DNA of 64,000 bases from Rhabditophanes sp. KR3021 (lineage: Eukaryota > Nematoda > Chromadorea > Rhabditida > Alloionematidae): the NCBI GenBank assembly GCA_963281155.1, contig CAUJLY010000002.1, positions 3,224,001 to 3,288,000 of the forward strand, given 5' to 3'. Below the pieces are notes generated by a model. The model saw nothing but the letters and a program-made list of their open reading frames with translations, was not told the origin of the DNA and did not search any database. A program made the position numbers and the translations under genes. The stretch's first letter is position 1. Every line of letters begins with the position of its first letter. Of the stretch, positions 13,488 through 24,381 are shown in pieces.

Positions 13488-14082
13488 TTTGCAAAATTTA
13501 TTTTATTCTTTGATGTTTGATGAAATAGTTTCACGATAGAATAGCAGTTATTAATGATCGTTGTCTATTTGGTACTTAATGATAATATAATAACAAAAAG
13601 TGTATATTGAATACGACGTTAAATATCTGATTTGATATCAAGTTAGTATATCTGATTCATAAAATAGCAACTGATAAATATTAAGCTCTTTTAGTATTGT
13701 ATATTGACCTTAGATATTTGGAATTAAGTTAAATAGTGCAAATATACTAAGTCTTGCTAGTTATTTGCTGTAAGTTTCGTTTTTTATGAACTTGTAATAC
13801 GAATAATTGAATGTACCTAAATGAATAATATTTGTGTTTATGAGCATATAAATATATTTAGGAAAATAAAAGTACGAATTAGTTGGATAACTTTTAAGTT
13901 TTAGTCTTTTGAGCAACAAATTGTATTTATGAGGATGAGCTAAATTCTGATAAACAAGTAAACCAATAACAACAATTAAACGTATAGTAAAGTAATAAGG
14001 TATAACACAAATGATAAAACAAATAGTTTGATAAACGTAAATTTAGGCGGACGATGTTCAACGACCACTATTGATCGTATTA
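13488..14082. other. Intergenic, no gene seen
   Basis: About 0.6 kb of AT-rich sequence between LYAR's 3' end and the orphan gene's 5' end (both minus strand). It should hold the orphan gene's promoter. I see nothing else that can be supported. Confidence 0.4.
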
Positions 14083-17000
14083 TTACTGTTTCAAACGCGC
14101 AACCTTTCCATCAATAACAACTCCAGCCGAAGTTAATTTTTGTTCAAACATGATGCTAAAAGTTCCGTCAACCTCGCCACCAGTACTAGCCACAAACTCT
14201 TCAATGACAGCTGTTTTAAGCTTCTTTATTTTCATAGTATTGTTGTCTGCAGCCTTTAATTTTCTCTTAATAGTAGACTTCCACTTAAAATCATTATTAG
14301 TCGTAACTTTAACATCATCAACCCCGTCATTCTTCTTTCCTTCCTCATCCTCGGCAGCCTTCTAAAACCATAAAAACTATTATATCACCCACAAATAAAA
14401 ATTTAATATCTCAAAAACTATGAATCAATCATTAAATTAAAGTCATTTAAACATTATGAATCAATCACTGAACTAAAATAATCTGAAATAAACTATCCAC
14501 TATATAGAATAATAAAACTAATGGGAAACTATATAATATAGTATTTAAGAGATTAAGTAATTAAAATATTCAAATAAAAATTCACAAGTTATGAGTTAGA
14601 GTAAATAAGAGATCTTGAAATGAATGCACAACAGCAAAAATTGTTAAAACATCACAGAAATTATTGGTTGAACCTCACAAAAGTTACTAACAGGAATTAT
14701 TAGTTATGAATTTAATGTTTGTGACTTAAATAGTAAATTAAAGATTCTTTAAAATTATCTCAAAATATAATAGTAAATTAGAGATTGTCTAGAAGTATTT
14801 AGAAAATTAAGGATTGTTTGAAAGCAACTATTAATTAAAAGATTGATAAATTTTGAAGTATATCACGTGAAATCCTCCAATATATTAAATAGAGGACGGA
14901 TGAGACGCCATCTGAAGTTCAATGACCACATATACGTTTAAAATTAAAACGAACGAGCATATGTATATATTCCCTAGTCTGATATGATCAAAGATTAACG
15001 CATTTCTATCCCTTCTAAAGTATTATATTTGGTAGCGAATAAAACTTTTAAAACACAAACCTTTTCCTTGGCTTCCTTTTCTTCTTTAGCTTTTTGTTTG
15101 GCAGCCTCAGACTTGGCAATTGCTGCTTCGCGCATCTTAATAGCCTCACTTTCAATAGCCTTCCAGGCACTTTCGCATAAATCCTTATTGTGGATTCTAA
15201 GGGAATTGTTTAGGAAATTGAGAAACTTTGCCATTTTTCTCGGAATATTGTCATACTTAGCCACTTGGAGTAAAATACTTTTCAAACCCGGGTCACTGAC
15301 ATTTGTAATAGCTTTTGTAACTTGTTCAACCCATGCAGTTTGCTTTACCTCACCCTTGTTCTCTTTAACAATATAGTTTTGACCTCCGTACCGTTGGTTT
15401 TCCGATACACATTTAAGATGAGTAGTGTAACTTGTTTTGTCAAAAGACACCTACAATCCATTTTGTAAATTAAAGTGTTAATATAAGAAGATATAATGTT
15501 TTTAATTTTTAATAATTGTTTTAGTGAAACATTCTACCGAAATTGGTCTAAGATTTTGTACCTTTGATTATTAGCTGAAAGCTATTTACGTGTCATGACG
15601 ATATTTAACATCAAATGCACGTTTACTAATTTGCTTTATTTGTTTTAGTGCTCAAGATCGCCCTTATTATGTGTTTACTAAATTTTTATGGAAGAAAGGG
15701 TTAATCTCTCTGGGAAAAGAGGTGATCCTCACATTTATAGAGAATTTGGAAAAAGTGCTAGCATCAACGTGGAGGAAAAGATTGCTTGTATTCAAAATAT
15801 GAGCATCGCCTTTGGAAGAAGGTAAGTTTAAAAACTAATTTCAGCAAAAAATTCTTTAATTTTAGGTCAAATTGATGATGGAGGAAACGATAGGAATGCT
15901 GGTTTGCTACACAATAACAATTAAATTACTGAAGGTAAGATCAAAAGCATATGTTATTGTAATAACTACTTTAGATCAATCAAAGAGTGAAGAAATGATT
16001 CACTTTTCTGTCTAGATAAGGAGATGAGTGTGGAAGAACGCAAGGATTTTGTTGAAATGATTAGTCTGGCTCAAATTCCATATGCTAGAACACCAAAATT
16101 TGAAGAAGAAAAGTATAGAAATTATGAGCAAACTTGGCATTTGAGGGATTCAATGTTCCTGTTTCTTGGAGAGAATTTATTAATGAACCGACTATTTGAA
16201 AATACTAAAGTAATATGGGATCAATTTGAAAATGATCTCCAAACTATGGTTCATTTTAAAACTGCTCATTTGTCTAGCTTCTTATTTAGAAATAGAAGTA
16301 TCTTGTATAGTTTCAAGGCAGGTGGATTTAGTACTACTATTCCTGAATATCAATTGATACACCATACCATCTACTCCTGCTTCAATTATCCAGCTTTCAT
16401 GGGATGTTTCTTCGACATTTTGTTAAAAGTAGAACGGATTAAAAATGTTATGAACATGCCGCCAGTAGAAGGACTTAGTGAGTCAAAAATCCATGATGCC
16501 ACTTGTATGATTGAATTGATCAATGAGATAGCCCAAGTTCCGTCTGATAAAAAGTTATAGACGCTTACTGAATCATTCAAAAAGGGATATCCGAGCAATA
16601 AAGGTGGTTCAATGTTGTCAAAACTATTCATCCCAACTACTGATGAACATGGAAAAGTAATTGAAAATAAAGCAGCCAATCAGCGGTTCCTGATATGCTT
16701 CTCTTATTGCTTAAAGGTAAACTAGACGATACTCCTGAAAATGAAATTGTGAAAAAAATGATTTTTGCCTGATCTCTTGACAATAATGGATTCCGGAAAT
16801 TGGTCTGTGTATTCAATGATAGTGATGTTTTGTATGAGAAGAAGTTCCATTGCAAAGTTTGCAATAAACCTTTTGAAGATATGCACCACTTTGCACATTT
16901 TACTTGTGATTGGGCTAAGAACTCACTTGTTTGCGGTTAGTAAGACCTCAACTTACCAACTTCTATAGCCTCTTTTGAAGAAGTCTACAACATATTTCCA

Positions 17001-17261
17001 GACATGAATGGCAAAGCCGCTGATCTCATCATGGGAGAATTTTTCGAAGCTCATAATGACATCCAAAAAGATGGCTATTTAACAATTTTTTAATACATTT
17101 AAATTTGATTGTCGTTTTTAATAAAATTAATATGTCCCCCTTTAAGTCCCAACCTGACAATCCATGCATGAATAAGTTGCGTTACGGCAGCGAAATAAAT
17201 GCTTCTCTACGGCATTCTTCTTTAAAGACTCTCCACAGCTGTCACATGCAAAAACAACCAT
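14083..17261 (-). CDS. LYAR: LYAR-like nucleolar zinc-finger protein
   Basis: A nucleolar growth and rRNA-processing factor of the LYAR family. Exons (minus): 17154-17261, 15061-15450 and 14083-14361, all phase 0, giving 258 residues. Exon 1 codes for the first LYAR finger (MVVFACDSCGESLKKNAVEK ... CRNATYSCMDCQ), completed in exon 2 (FDKTSYTTHLKCVSENQRYGG), so the C2HC fold spans the intron. Exon 2 also carries QTAWVEQVTKAI, NIPRKMAKFLNF and a Lys/Glu-rich coiled region. Exon 3 carries the conserved C-terminal FKWKSTIKRKLKAADNN and IKKLKTAVIEE. An acceptor-like TTTCTAG lies 5 bp before the ATG. Intron 1 (1,703 bp) is filled by an antisense insert; intron 2 (699 bp) is AT-rich with short imperfect repeats. 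PGAP2 lies 225 bp upstream on the same strand. Confidence 0.92.
15451..17153 (+). mobile_element. Best-preserved copy of the antisense element, in LYAR intron 1
   Basis: The whole 1,703-bp intron looks like the element. On the plus strand, opposite LYAR, an N-terminal block (RGDPHIYREFGKSASI, about 15719-15766) is followed by a small intron-like GTAAGT...TTTTAG near 15823-15865, then an intact 178-codon frame (16024-16560). Next come a broken segment with SDMLLLLLKG, a C2HC finger frame (KKFHCKVCNKPFEDMHHFAH, about 16839-16910), and a C-terminal EEVYNIFPDMNGKAADL ... EAHNDI frame (about 16975-17070). The GIY-YIG segment seen in related copies is missing between the finger and the C-terminal block, as if deleted. 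AATAAA at 17120-17125 is 28 bp from the host donor. Confidence 0.65.
16024..16560 (+). CDS. Intact 178-aa helical frame of the LYAR-intron element
   Basis: An unbroken frame that starts at an ATG (MSVEERKDFVEMISLAQIPY) and ends at TAG. It is the longest intact piece of this insert family in the window. The protein is helical with no membrane segment. Residues around 110-160 (YQLIHHTIYSC, YPAFMGCFFDILLKV, PPVEGLSES) match the broken frame at 658-945 in the collagen intron. Function is unknown; it may be the N-terminal part of a longer nuclease protein whose downstream frames are now shifted. Splice sites just upstream (near 15865 and 15975) suggest it was an internal exon. Confidence 0.5.
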   Translation: MSVEERKDFVEMISLAQIPYARTPKFEEEKYRNYEQTWHLRDSMFLFLGENLLMNRLFENTKVIWDQFENDLQTMVHFKTAHLSSFLFRNRSILYSFKAGGFSTTIPEYQLIHHTIYSCFNYPAFMGCFFDILLKVERIKNVMNMPPVEGLSESKIHDATCMIELINEIAQVPSDKKL

Positions 17262-17486
17262 ACTCTCTAGAAATGAAACCAGAATTAAACATCGTACAAT
17301 ATTTAAAATAAATATAAATATGTATTTGTCGAAGTACAAATAAACACGCATCAAAAATAAGTTACTGAATTAGTTTAATACAACACTTCAATAAATAACA
17401 TTTAATAAATAAGACTCATATAACTTCTGTTAGGTAAGTTATAAAAAATAGCTTTTGAGTTGAATAAATAGTTGGGGTTAGTTAGA

Positions 17487-18327
17487 TTAAACATCTTGAT
17501 CACGATCGTAAGTGGGTATTCTTTGGTAATCATACCCATTGCCACTATTATTTCCTGCCATCATACTTATTTTTTTATCTTGAAATTCATAATAAACAGT
17601 GGCATGGAAAGCAACATTCGAAACAATATACCCATATTCACATAACGCAAACATCGTATAGACTCCTGCCTCACAATATGTGTTATGCCTCCAGTAAAAA
17701 TACATTGCTAAAGAAAAGGAAATTGTACAGGCAGTGGAAGCTAGAAATTTATATTGATATGACTTTTCATTTGCCTTATTAACTATTCTATATCCGGACT
17801 GATCAAAAAGGTACGTCGTCAAGTACATATAAGGCATTGAGCATCCAACAAATCCAATAAAGCAGCATTTATGCAAAACTACAAAACATTAAAAATAAGT
17901 GCATCATTTACTTACAATGGTCGTCAATTGAGGATATCATTGTCAATAGTAGTAAGAAAAATATCTCGGCCGTATTCAGAGAATATGAAAGGTAGCATAA
18001 ACTAGTATACCATTGTGTCGATTTTGGTCCTCGTAAATGTGTTCTCAATAAATAATTTTTATGAGCGCTTGATATAAAAAACCTCGGTGTAATATGAAGC
18101 GAAATCAAAATTTTCCAAATATAATTTTCGGGATAAAAAGATGCAACTGCCGCAGACACAGACGGTAAATAATTAGAAACTCCGCAGTGAGTTGATGTTG
18201 ATTCATCCCAATGTAACAATATAGATGTACATACACATAAAATTAAAGCTAAGATGGGAAGACCACAGATACTTTTTGCGACGCTTCCAAATCTAATACT
18301 TGTCAGACTTTCATTATCAAAGGCCAT
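17487..18327 (-). CDS. PGAP2: Post-GPI attachment to proteins factor 2 (PGAP2/FRAG1 family)
   Basis: A Golgi/ER multi-pass membrane protein needed for lipid remodelling of GPI anchors. Exons (minus): 17916-18327 and 17487-17878, joined in phase 1 by a 37-bp intron, give 267 residues. The N-terminal start (NESLTSIRFGSVAKSICGLP) is followed by several hydrophobic helices. The hallmark C-terminal segment is clear: YFYWRHNTYCEAGVYTMFAL then CEYGYIVSNVAFHATVYYEF, which corresponds to the FRHNMYCEAGVYT...NMAFHMT signature of animal PGAP2. It lies 258 bp from the divergent RCE1 start and 225 bp upstream of LYAR in the same orientation. Confidence 0.9.
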
Positions 18328-18585
18328 TTTTAAATACTTAGCAAATAAATTAAATGTCAGATAGTTGTTGTTTTTTAAACGGAAAAATGTGTAATAACAT
18401 TTATAAACGTGTCAAAAATGTGTAAATGCTTAGAATATTACAAAAAGTTATTAGAATTTAAAATGCAAACTCCAGTACATCCTTCTCCAATTAACCAAAA
18501 AGTACCGTTGTAAGATGGCGATTGGGAACCAAATCTAAATCTTATTATCGTATTGTATTAATTTGGTGCAAAGCATTACCAAATA
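18328..18585. promoter_or_regulatory. Divergent PGAP2/RCE1 promoter region
   Basis: Only 258 bp separate the two divergent start codons, so the promoters of both genes should lie here. I see no specific element that I can name. Confidence 0.4.
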
Positions 18586-21093
18586 ATGTTCAGTAATTTC
18601 GGAATAGCATTTGTTATTGCTGCTCCTTTTATATATTTGACAGTATTATACCTAGTTGATTATAATGGGTCCGACAGAAATTCTTTAATAAGCTGTAAAA
18701 AACGTATGAAAGGGGCTATTTGCTGTACAATCTTCTTTGTTATGATTGTTTATGCTATATGTAAATATGAAGTAAGTAATTCATTTGTCTATTTAATTAA
18801 AATCATTTATAAGGGTCGTCTTAATCCGTGGGAAGCAATGGGAATACAACGAAAAGGATTATTTGCATCTATTTTTATTGGTGAGTTATGTTAAAAATAT
18901 ATTTATTAAAGTAAAAATAGATTATAAAAAGACCATAAAATTAATGAATACCTCAACTTCAATGTAATAGGCAATAGTACTGTCTGCTATTCCAATAGAT
19001 TGAGCTGCACCGAGAACCGATTCATCAATGATATCCTCAACATTCTCATCTTCACTTATTTGAACCCCTCTCTTGCGTTTCCATTTAAGTTATTCTCCCT
19101 GAAGTGGGCATCTTAAATTATGTATATAGTACAATCTAATATTATCATAATTATTATTTGATCTTTTTATTTGAAATATAATTTGGACAATTTAGCATTA
19201 GACAGAATCTCTAAGCACTCATAAAAAATAACATTTTCATTGTTACGATGAGTATAATTTGTGATAAAGCGATGTTTTTCCTTTAAACTAAGACTAAAGA
19301 ACCAATCAGTATATTCTTTGTAGTTCATTTTTTTAAACCCATGTGCCAGTTGAATTCCCTTGGCTTCACTAACTATTAAATGATAATGAATCCAACAAGG
19401 CAATGTGAGTGGTTCACTTTTATTGAGTTTATCATAATCACTATTCTTCAAATAATTTGCAATATTCTGATAATCTTTTGATAGTTGTTGGAGAAGGGGA
19501 AGTTAACGAGTTAAAACATTAGAGAGAAGACATTTATCAGTAAAATCCATGAATAAAAATACGATAAAACGCAATATAAAATATACACAAATAATACAAC
19601 ACTAATACTCGATGTTTCAGGTCCAATTCCAACAGTCTGCATTTACTTTGGAACCTTGGTAATGCTCGGATTAAATGGAAGTTTGAAATATTTCTTTGAT
19701 ACGGATGCTTGGTGTGACAGTTTTAGTGACATCTTATTTGTCAGGAATGTTATAGTTGCTCCAATCTCAGAAGAAATAGCATTTCGAGCATGTTGCGTTA
19801 CTTTTGTCAGCATAAGCTTTGGTCAAAGTGTAGCAATATTTATCCTTCCTTTGGGGTTTGCATTGTGTCATTTACATCATATCGCAGATGATATCAAGAA
19901 GTCAGTCCCCTTAATGAGATCTCTTTTAACAAGACTTTTTCAATGCAGTTACTGTTATTTATTCGGTGTTTACGCAGCTTTTCTTTTTATCAGAACAGGT
20001 AAATTAAGAACCAGCTAGTTGCTTTATTTAAATAATCTATAATTGCAGGTAATATTATGGGTAAGTAGAAGAGATATCATCTCGGCTTTTCACGAAAATT
20101 TAACTAATTTTTACAAAAGTTTGACCAATAATGGATAAATCAGGTTTTTGTTGATTTTCTTAAATCAATTCCTTGATTTGCATCTGAGAACTGTTGCAAG
20201 ATTAGTTTTGCAACTTTTCTTTTTGGAAACATTTGCTTGACGATATCACAAGTTGGCTTCCCAGAGTCACTATTTGTGACATCGTTGCTGCAGTAGCCAA
20301 TTAAAATACCCCCGATGTTAAAAGCATCATCTTCAAAGAAGTGAGTCTTTTTGAAAAGAAGCACCCAGCAGTGGAAACTCGGTGCATCGCCTTTAATCCA
20401 ATTCAATGTTTATGTTATAGTAAAGCATGTCCTTGCCCATACGTTGCTTTTTGGCTAATATTTATATTTTGAATGAGCAGGGTACTAAAAAGCAGTGGTA
20501 CACATTCACTTGTTGTGCGTAGCTCCATAAGGGCATTATATCACACGACATTTTACTGAACATTGTGCATCAGATTAGCTTATTACTTGTTATTCATTTA
20601 TTAGATTACCTATCTTGACAACGTGGCATAAATTGTACGTCGATAGATACATTTAGGATAAGTAAGTTAGTTCTAATCAGCTATTGTCTTTAATCACCAA
20701 TTACATGAGGCCACTTTTGCGGAAAACCGATCTATTGTATTGGTTGATGATACTATAATCAACACATTGTTAAAGAGCAATAAAGATATCTATAAACTAT
20801 GTATGTATTGAAGGCGAATATGGGATATAATCTAGAAAGAGGAGCCACCGCGACATCACCGCATTCTGAAAAATATGAAGGATCTATTACATTAATACTA
20901 ACAATTTTTTACAGGTCCAATTGTTTCGCATATATTATGCAACTTGTTAGGATTACCGTCAATTTCCGAAGTTTCTGATTACAACGACACAGTCTCCAAA
21001 ATAACATTGTACACATGTCACGTTCTTGGGTTTATAGTATTCATCTTTTTCCTGTTTCCATTATCGGAGCCAATATTATATTTAAAGCTTTAA
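18586..21093 (+). CDS. RCE1: CAAX prenyl protease 2 (RCE1)
   Basis: An ER membrane endoprotease that removes the last three residues of prenylated CAAX proteins. Exons: 18586-18771, 18814-18880, 19621-19998, 20049-20060 and 20915-21093; phases fit and give 273 residues, similar to the C. elegans enzyme. The ABI/RCE1 motifs are all present: PISEEIAFRACC (Glu-Glu...Arg), LGFALCHLHHI (His) and, near the C-terminus, GPIVSHILCNLLG (His/Asn). LFIRTGNIMGPIVSH reads through a 12-nt exon 4. There are several hydrophobic helices. The first intron (42 bp) is a multiple of three and has no stop, so exons 1-2 could also be read unspliced. Introns 2 and 4 (740 and 854 bp) carry antisense inserts. Confidence 0.93.
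18881..19620 (-). mobile_element. Antisense coding-like insert in RCE1 intron 2
   Basis: On the strand opposite RCE1 the intron holds a 94-codon open stretch (19167-19451, containing LTLPCWIHYHLIVSEAKGIQ). A second frame lies near 18960-19085 (RGVQISEDENVEDI and AAQSIGIADSTIAYYI, the latter reminiscent of a helix-turn-helix). No GIY-YIG or zinc-finger motif was found, so it may be a different family from the NSDSGKP inserts. An AATAAA-equivalent on the minus strand lies about 21 bp from the host donor. Confidence 0.4.
20061..20914 (-). mobile_element. Decayed NSDSGKP element in RCE1 intron 4
   Basis: The minus-strand frame 20140-20406 ends with NDVTNSDSGKPTCDIVKQMF then PKRKVAKLILQQFSDANQ. 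This matches the C-terminal block of the inserts in the collagen IV intron (NSDSGKP...MFPKMNG) and dipeptidase intron 5. Bases about 20449-20515 also match 53775-53845 in the ZP gene intron at roughly 80% by eye. The copy is short and lacks a visible GIY-YIG region. Confidence 0.55.
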
Positions 21094-21458
21094 CAAATAT
21101 TAAAACCAGTTATTGTGCAATATACTTAAAACTTCAAAAATTAATTTAATAAATGAATAAATTAAACAACATCTTTAATCAATTGTACTACAAGTATTTT
21201 TATTAATAGGAAATATCGGATATTTGTTAACAGTATGTAAGATTATAACGTATTTTTATTAATAAAAATATTATTCATATTAAAGTTTTTTACTTCATTG
21301 TATGGGAAGTAGGAATGTTTAAATTTTAAATCACTTTTTTACCCACAAAAGCAACTTAGATAAAGTATGTTACCAGTCAGCTATAAATTACGTATACACA
21401 AATATTGAAATAAATATGCCACTTGGTAATATTTGTATGTACAATATGATATTTCACT
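21094..21458. other. Convergent 3' region, no gene seen
   Basis: 365 bp of AT-rich sequence between the convergent 3' ends of RCE1 and the PPxY membrane protein gene. It should hold both polyadenylation sites. Confidence 0.4.
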
Positions 21459-22567
21459 TCACACATTTGCAACTTCTTCTAATTGATAATTAGGTGGAGG
21501 AACGGCCAAGTTTTCCACCCGTAACTCGGACACTGCTTCACGTGTTGTTGATAGTGAATGATTGTGGTAAGGTGGAGGACATGCTGCTTGTTGGTGTTCC
21601 ACAACAACAGTACTGCCACTTTCAATTGTTTCCTCATACTGAAAAAGCTTACTGATCAGAAGGTGACAAATTAAAAGTACTATGATGATAGTAAACAAAT
21701 TTTAAAAGCCAAAAGTAGGGATAATGGAAATAAATATACAGCAAAGACAGCTGATAAGTTGTGGTCAGAGGACTGAAATGCCGATCATCTAGCTGGTATG
21801 GGAATCAGGGCAAGTAAATACAAAACAACAAAATTGTCTGAGGATGAAGTTAAAGCTAGGCATGATGAACAGTTAGAGAAAAAAGGCCAAATCTAATCAT
21901 AAATAATACTTTCCTATTTCTTTTAATTAAAAAATTGATTTTGAACGTACCTTCGGTGGAGTTGGCTGGAGAAAGATTCTCCCATATTCTCCTCCATACA
22001 GGGCTACATGATTTGCCGCCGAATAATAGGGATCTTCCACTGAGGTGGGAAAAACTCTTGCTGTTGTAATACCTGAACGATGCATTCTAATTCCTGTTCT
22101 CGCTGATCTTGCTCCATGTAATTCGTCTGCTCTACTAAGACTAAAAATCGAAATTATATAAATTTGATAAACAATTGATAAAATAAATAACAACTTGGTA
22201 CACATGGAAAAAATGTGGGAAAGCATCCTATTAGTAATATGCACCATAGGTATAAAGTGTAATTCCAATTAATGACGAAGATATTTAATACTTACTCTGT
22301 TCTGTTGTAACAATGACATATCAATTTTATGATCCAGAGGAATAAAATTATAGCAAAAGCTATAGGTACTATATATTCAACCAAATTAGTTGAATCATCA
22401 TCAGACATATTACCAATTTCTTCACCTGATCCGTCCGTATAGGGTATAGTAGTATGCAAATATGATTTTGTGGTTGGTTTTGAGGAAGATATTGAATTCG
22501 AAAATGTTGAAAAAGCGTTTAATACTCCAGTAAAAGTTTCTAAATATTGTATGTCTAAGTTATTCAT
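21459..22567 (-). CDS. Single-pass membrane protein with two PPxY motifs
   Basis: Exons (minus): 22296-22567, 21951-22140 and 21459-21638; phases 2 and 0 join cleanly to give 213 residues. I do not recognise an ortholog. The N-terminal ~60 residues are Ser/Thr-rich, then comes one hydrophobic helix (VEYIVPIAFAIILFLWIIKL) with nearby cysteines, then a cytoplasmic-type tail. The last exon has QAACPPPYHNHS and LAVPPPNYQLEE, two PPxY motifs of the kind bound by WW domains of NEDD4-family ubiquitin ligases. The layout is that of a small NEDD4 adaptor or a ubiquitinated cargo. There is no cleavable signal peptide, so the topology would be N-out by a signal anchor. Confidence 0.75.
21639..21950 (+). 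mobile_element. Possible antisense relic in the PPxY gene intron 2
   Basis: The 312-bp intron contains plus-strand coding-like sequence, opposite to the host, at about 21725-21895. It includes TAKTADKLWSED, then a stop, then ADHLAGMGIRASKYKTTKLS and EDEVKARHDEQLEKKGQI ending in a stop. It is too short to assign to a family. Confidence 0.25.
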
Positions 22568-24381
22568 GCTTTTAGTATGAAAAGAAATGATTCAAGCAAG
22601 GTACTATGTGTTTGGTCTGTGAATGAATGTGTATTTGATAATTACAAATGGTAAATTTGAGCCAAACCGTCAAAATATATAAAGCTGCAAAATAGAATAC
22701 TAACGTTCTTTGTAATGAAACGTTATGTATGATAATGATATAATCGATTCAGGCTATATAGGTAATCAAAGATACACTTGTTTAAATGAGCTCTGATAAG
22801 GATAGGGCCCATGTCATGTGCAGTGATAATAAATATCAAAAGGTTAAAAAGGATTGTTTGGGAAGTGACGGTTAGGAAATAAAGTCTGTACTAAGGTGGA
22901 TCATTATCATTTTAATAAAATAAAAGGTATCTACAAGCAAACAATTTTTGTACCATTGATAATAGTCCACGTTAAAAACAAACTCCAATTTGTACCAAAA
23001 AAGGGTAAATTAGGTTTTACAAAAGATATGATACTTAAAATAATATAATAAATGTTCAAACTTATGGTCCTTCGTTAACTCGTCTTAACATACTTATTAA
23101 CATATTCTTTTTTAACTTTATTTGAAGCATACTTTGCAAATAAACGCGCTAACTGAACTTTATTAGCCACACCCACGAAAGCATTTCATGCACAAATATA
23201 AATATTGCTATCGCTGCGCATACTTTCAATACGATATGCTAACAAAATGATTATTTGTTTGTTTTATGAGTGATATTATAAAATGCCAGACAAATAAATC
23301 CACTGTTTCTTAATAATACGTTTCTTAAAAAGTATTCTTAGAGTATGGTTAACTTAAAGTTTACTTTCTATAGTGATAAATGAAGGGGTGTTCAAGATAA
23401 CACTTCATTCAGTTTAAAAGAATGAATCTATTGAAATAAGAAAGATTTTTATACAATGATACATCAACAGGTGATTTATCGTCAATATCTTTATTCGCAA
23501 CGACAATGTTTTTTCCATTTTCTTATAAACTATCCCAGATTACAATCTCTTATATTTGCTTATTCATGAAACAATTCACCAAGTATACTTTTTATCAACA
23601 TTACATTACCTGTTTCCTATTTATATTCATGCATTCATTTCAGTGTTATTATTTGTCTTGATCAATTTAAAGCACATGTATGCTATCACACACTTAATTT
23701 TGTAAATTCTGGTCGATTTCAATGAATTTTAATGAAATGTTAAGTATTTTAATAAATTATTATGTATTTTGCGGTACATATTTTTATTAAATTATGGTGT
23801 TTGTTTAGTAAATTCTCACCGTATTTGAAAAGCACTGTACAAACAAAGGATACCATATTTGATAATATTTAAAAATTGGAAATATAAACAAAATGTATAA
23901 ATTGAATGGCATTGAAATGGACTTTCATAAGCAAACATCCAAAAATATTATAAAAATAACTTTATACTTTCATTTCCCGTTTAGTATGTCAAATAATAAT
24001 ATTCATTATTTATGTTGACCGTTAAGAATACGCTATCGAGTTTGTTATTGTTTTGTGTGCATATTCAGTTTATTTTGTAACTCCAAAAGGAATATTTTTA
24101 CGGTATGCAGTAAAGATAATAGCATCATATATTTCTATAGTTGAGACTTCATGCCATCGTATTTTTTATCTAAAAGTGATCATTCCAATAACCCTATTAT
24201 CAAACATTAAAGATTTGTGTCATAATGTGTGGGTAATTAATTAGATAACATTTTTTGTTTGAAAATATTTTTTCACAAAGTAGTGTTTGATTTATAAACA
24301 ATAGGTACAAAAAGTGTCTAAACAATTTAATAAATCAAACTTTTTGCTAACAATTTCAATAAGAATTTAATTATAATTAAT
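22568..24381. other. Intergenic, no gene seen
   Basis: 1.8 kb of AT-rich sequence upstream of the PPxY gene and downstream of eIF2B-beta. One 63-codon frame at 24053-24244 (plus) is hydrophobic and featureless; I do not support it as a gene. Confidence 0.4.

Noticed and set aside
14150..15376. Plus-strand open frames at 14150-14365 and 15029-15376
   Set aside because: They are complements of LYAR exons 3 and 2.
24053..24244. Plus-strand 63-codon hydrophobic frame
   Set aside because: Low complexity, no homology, no splice context; fits chance in AT-rich DNA.
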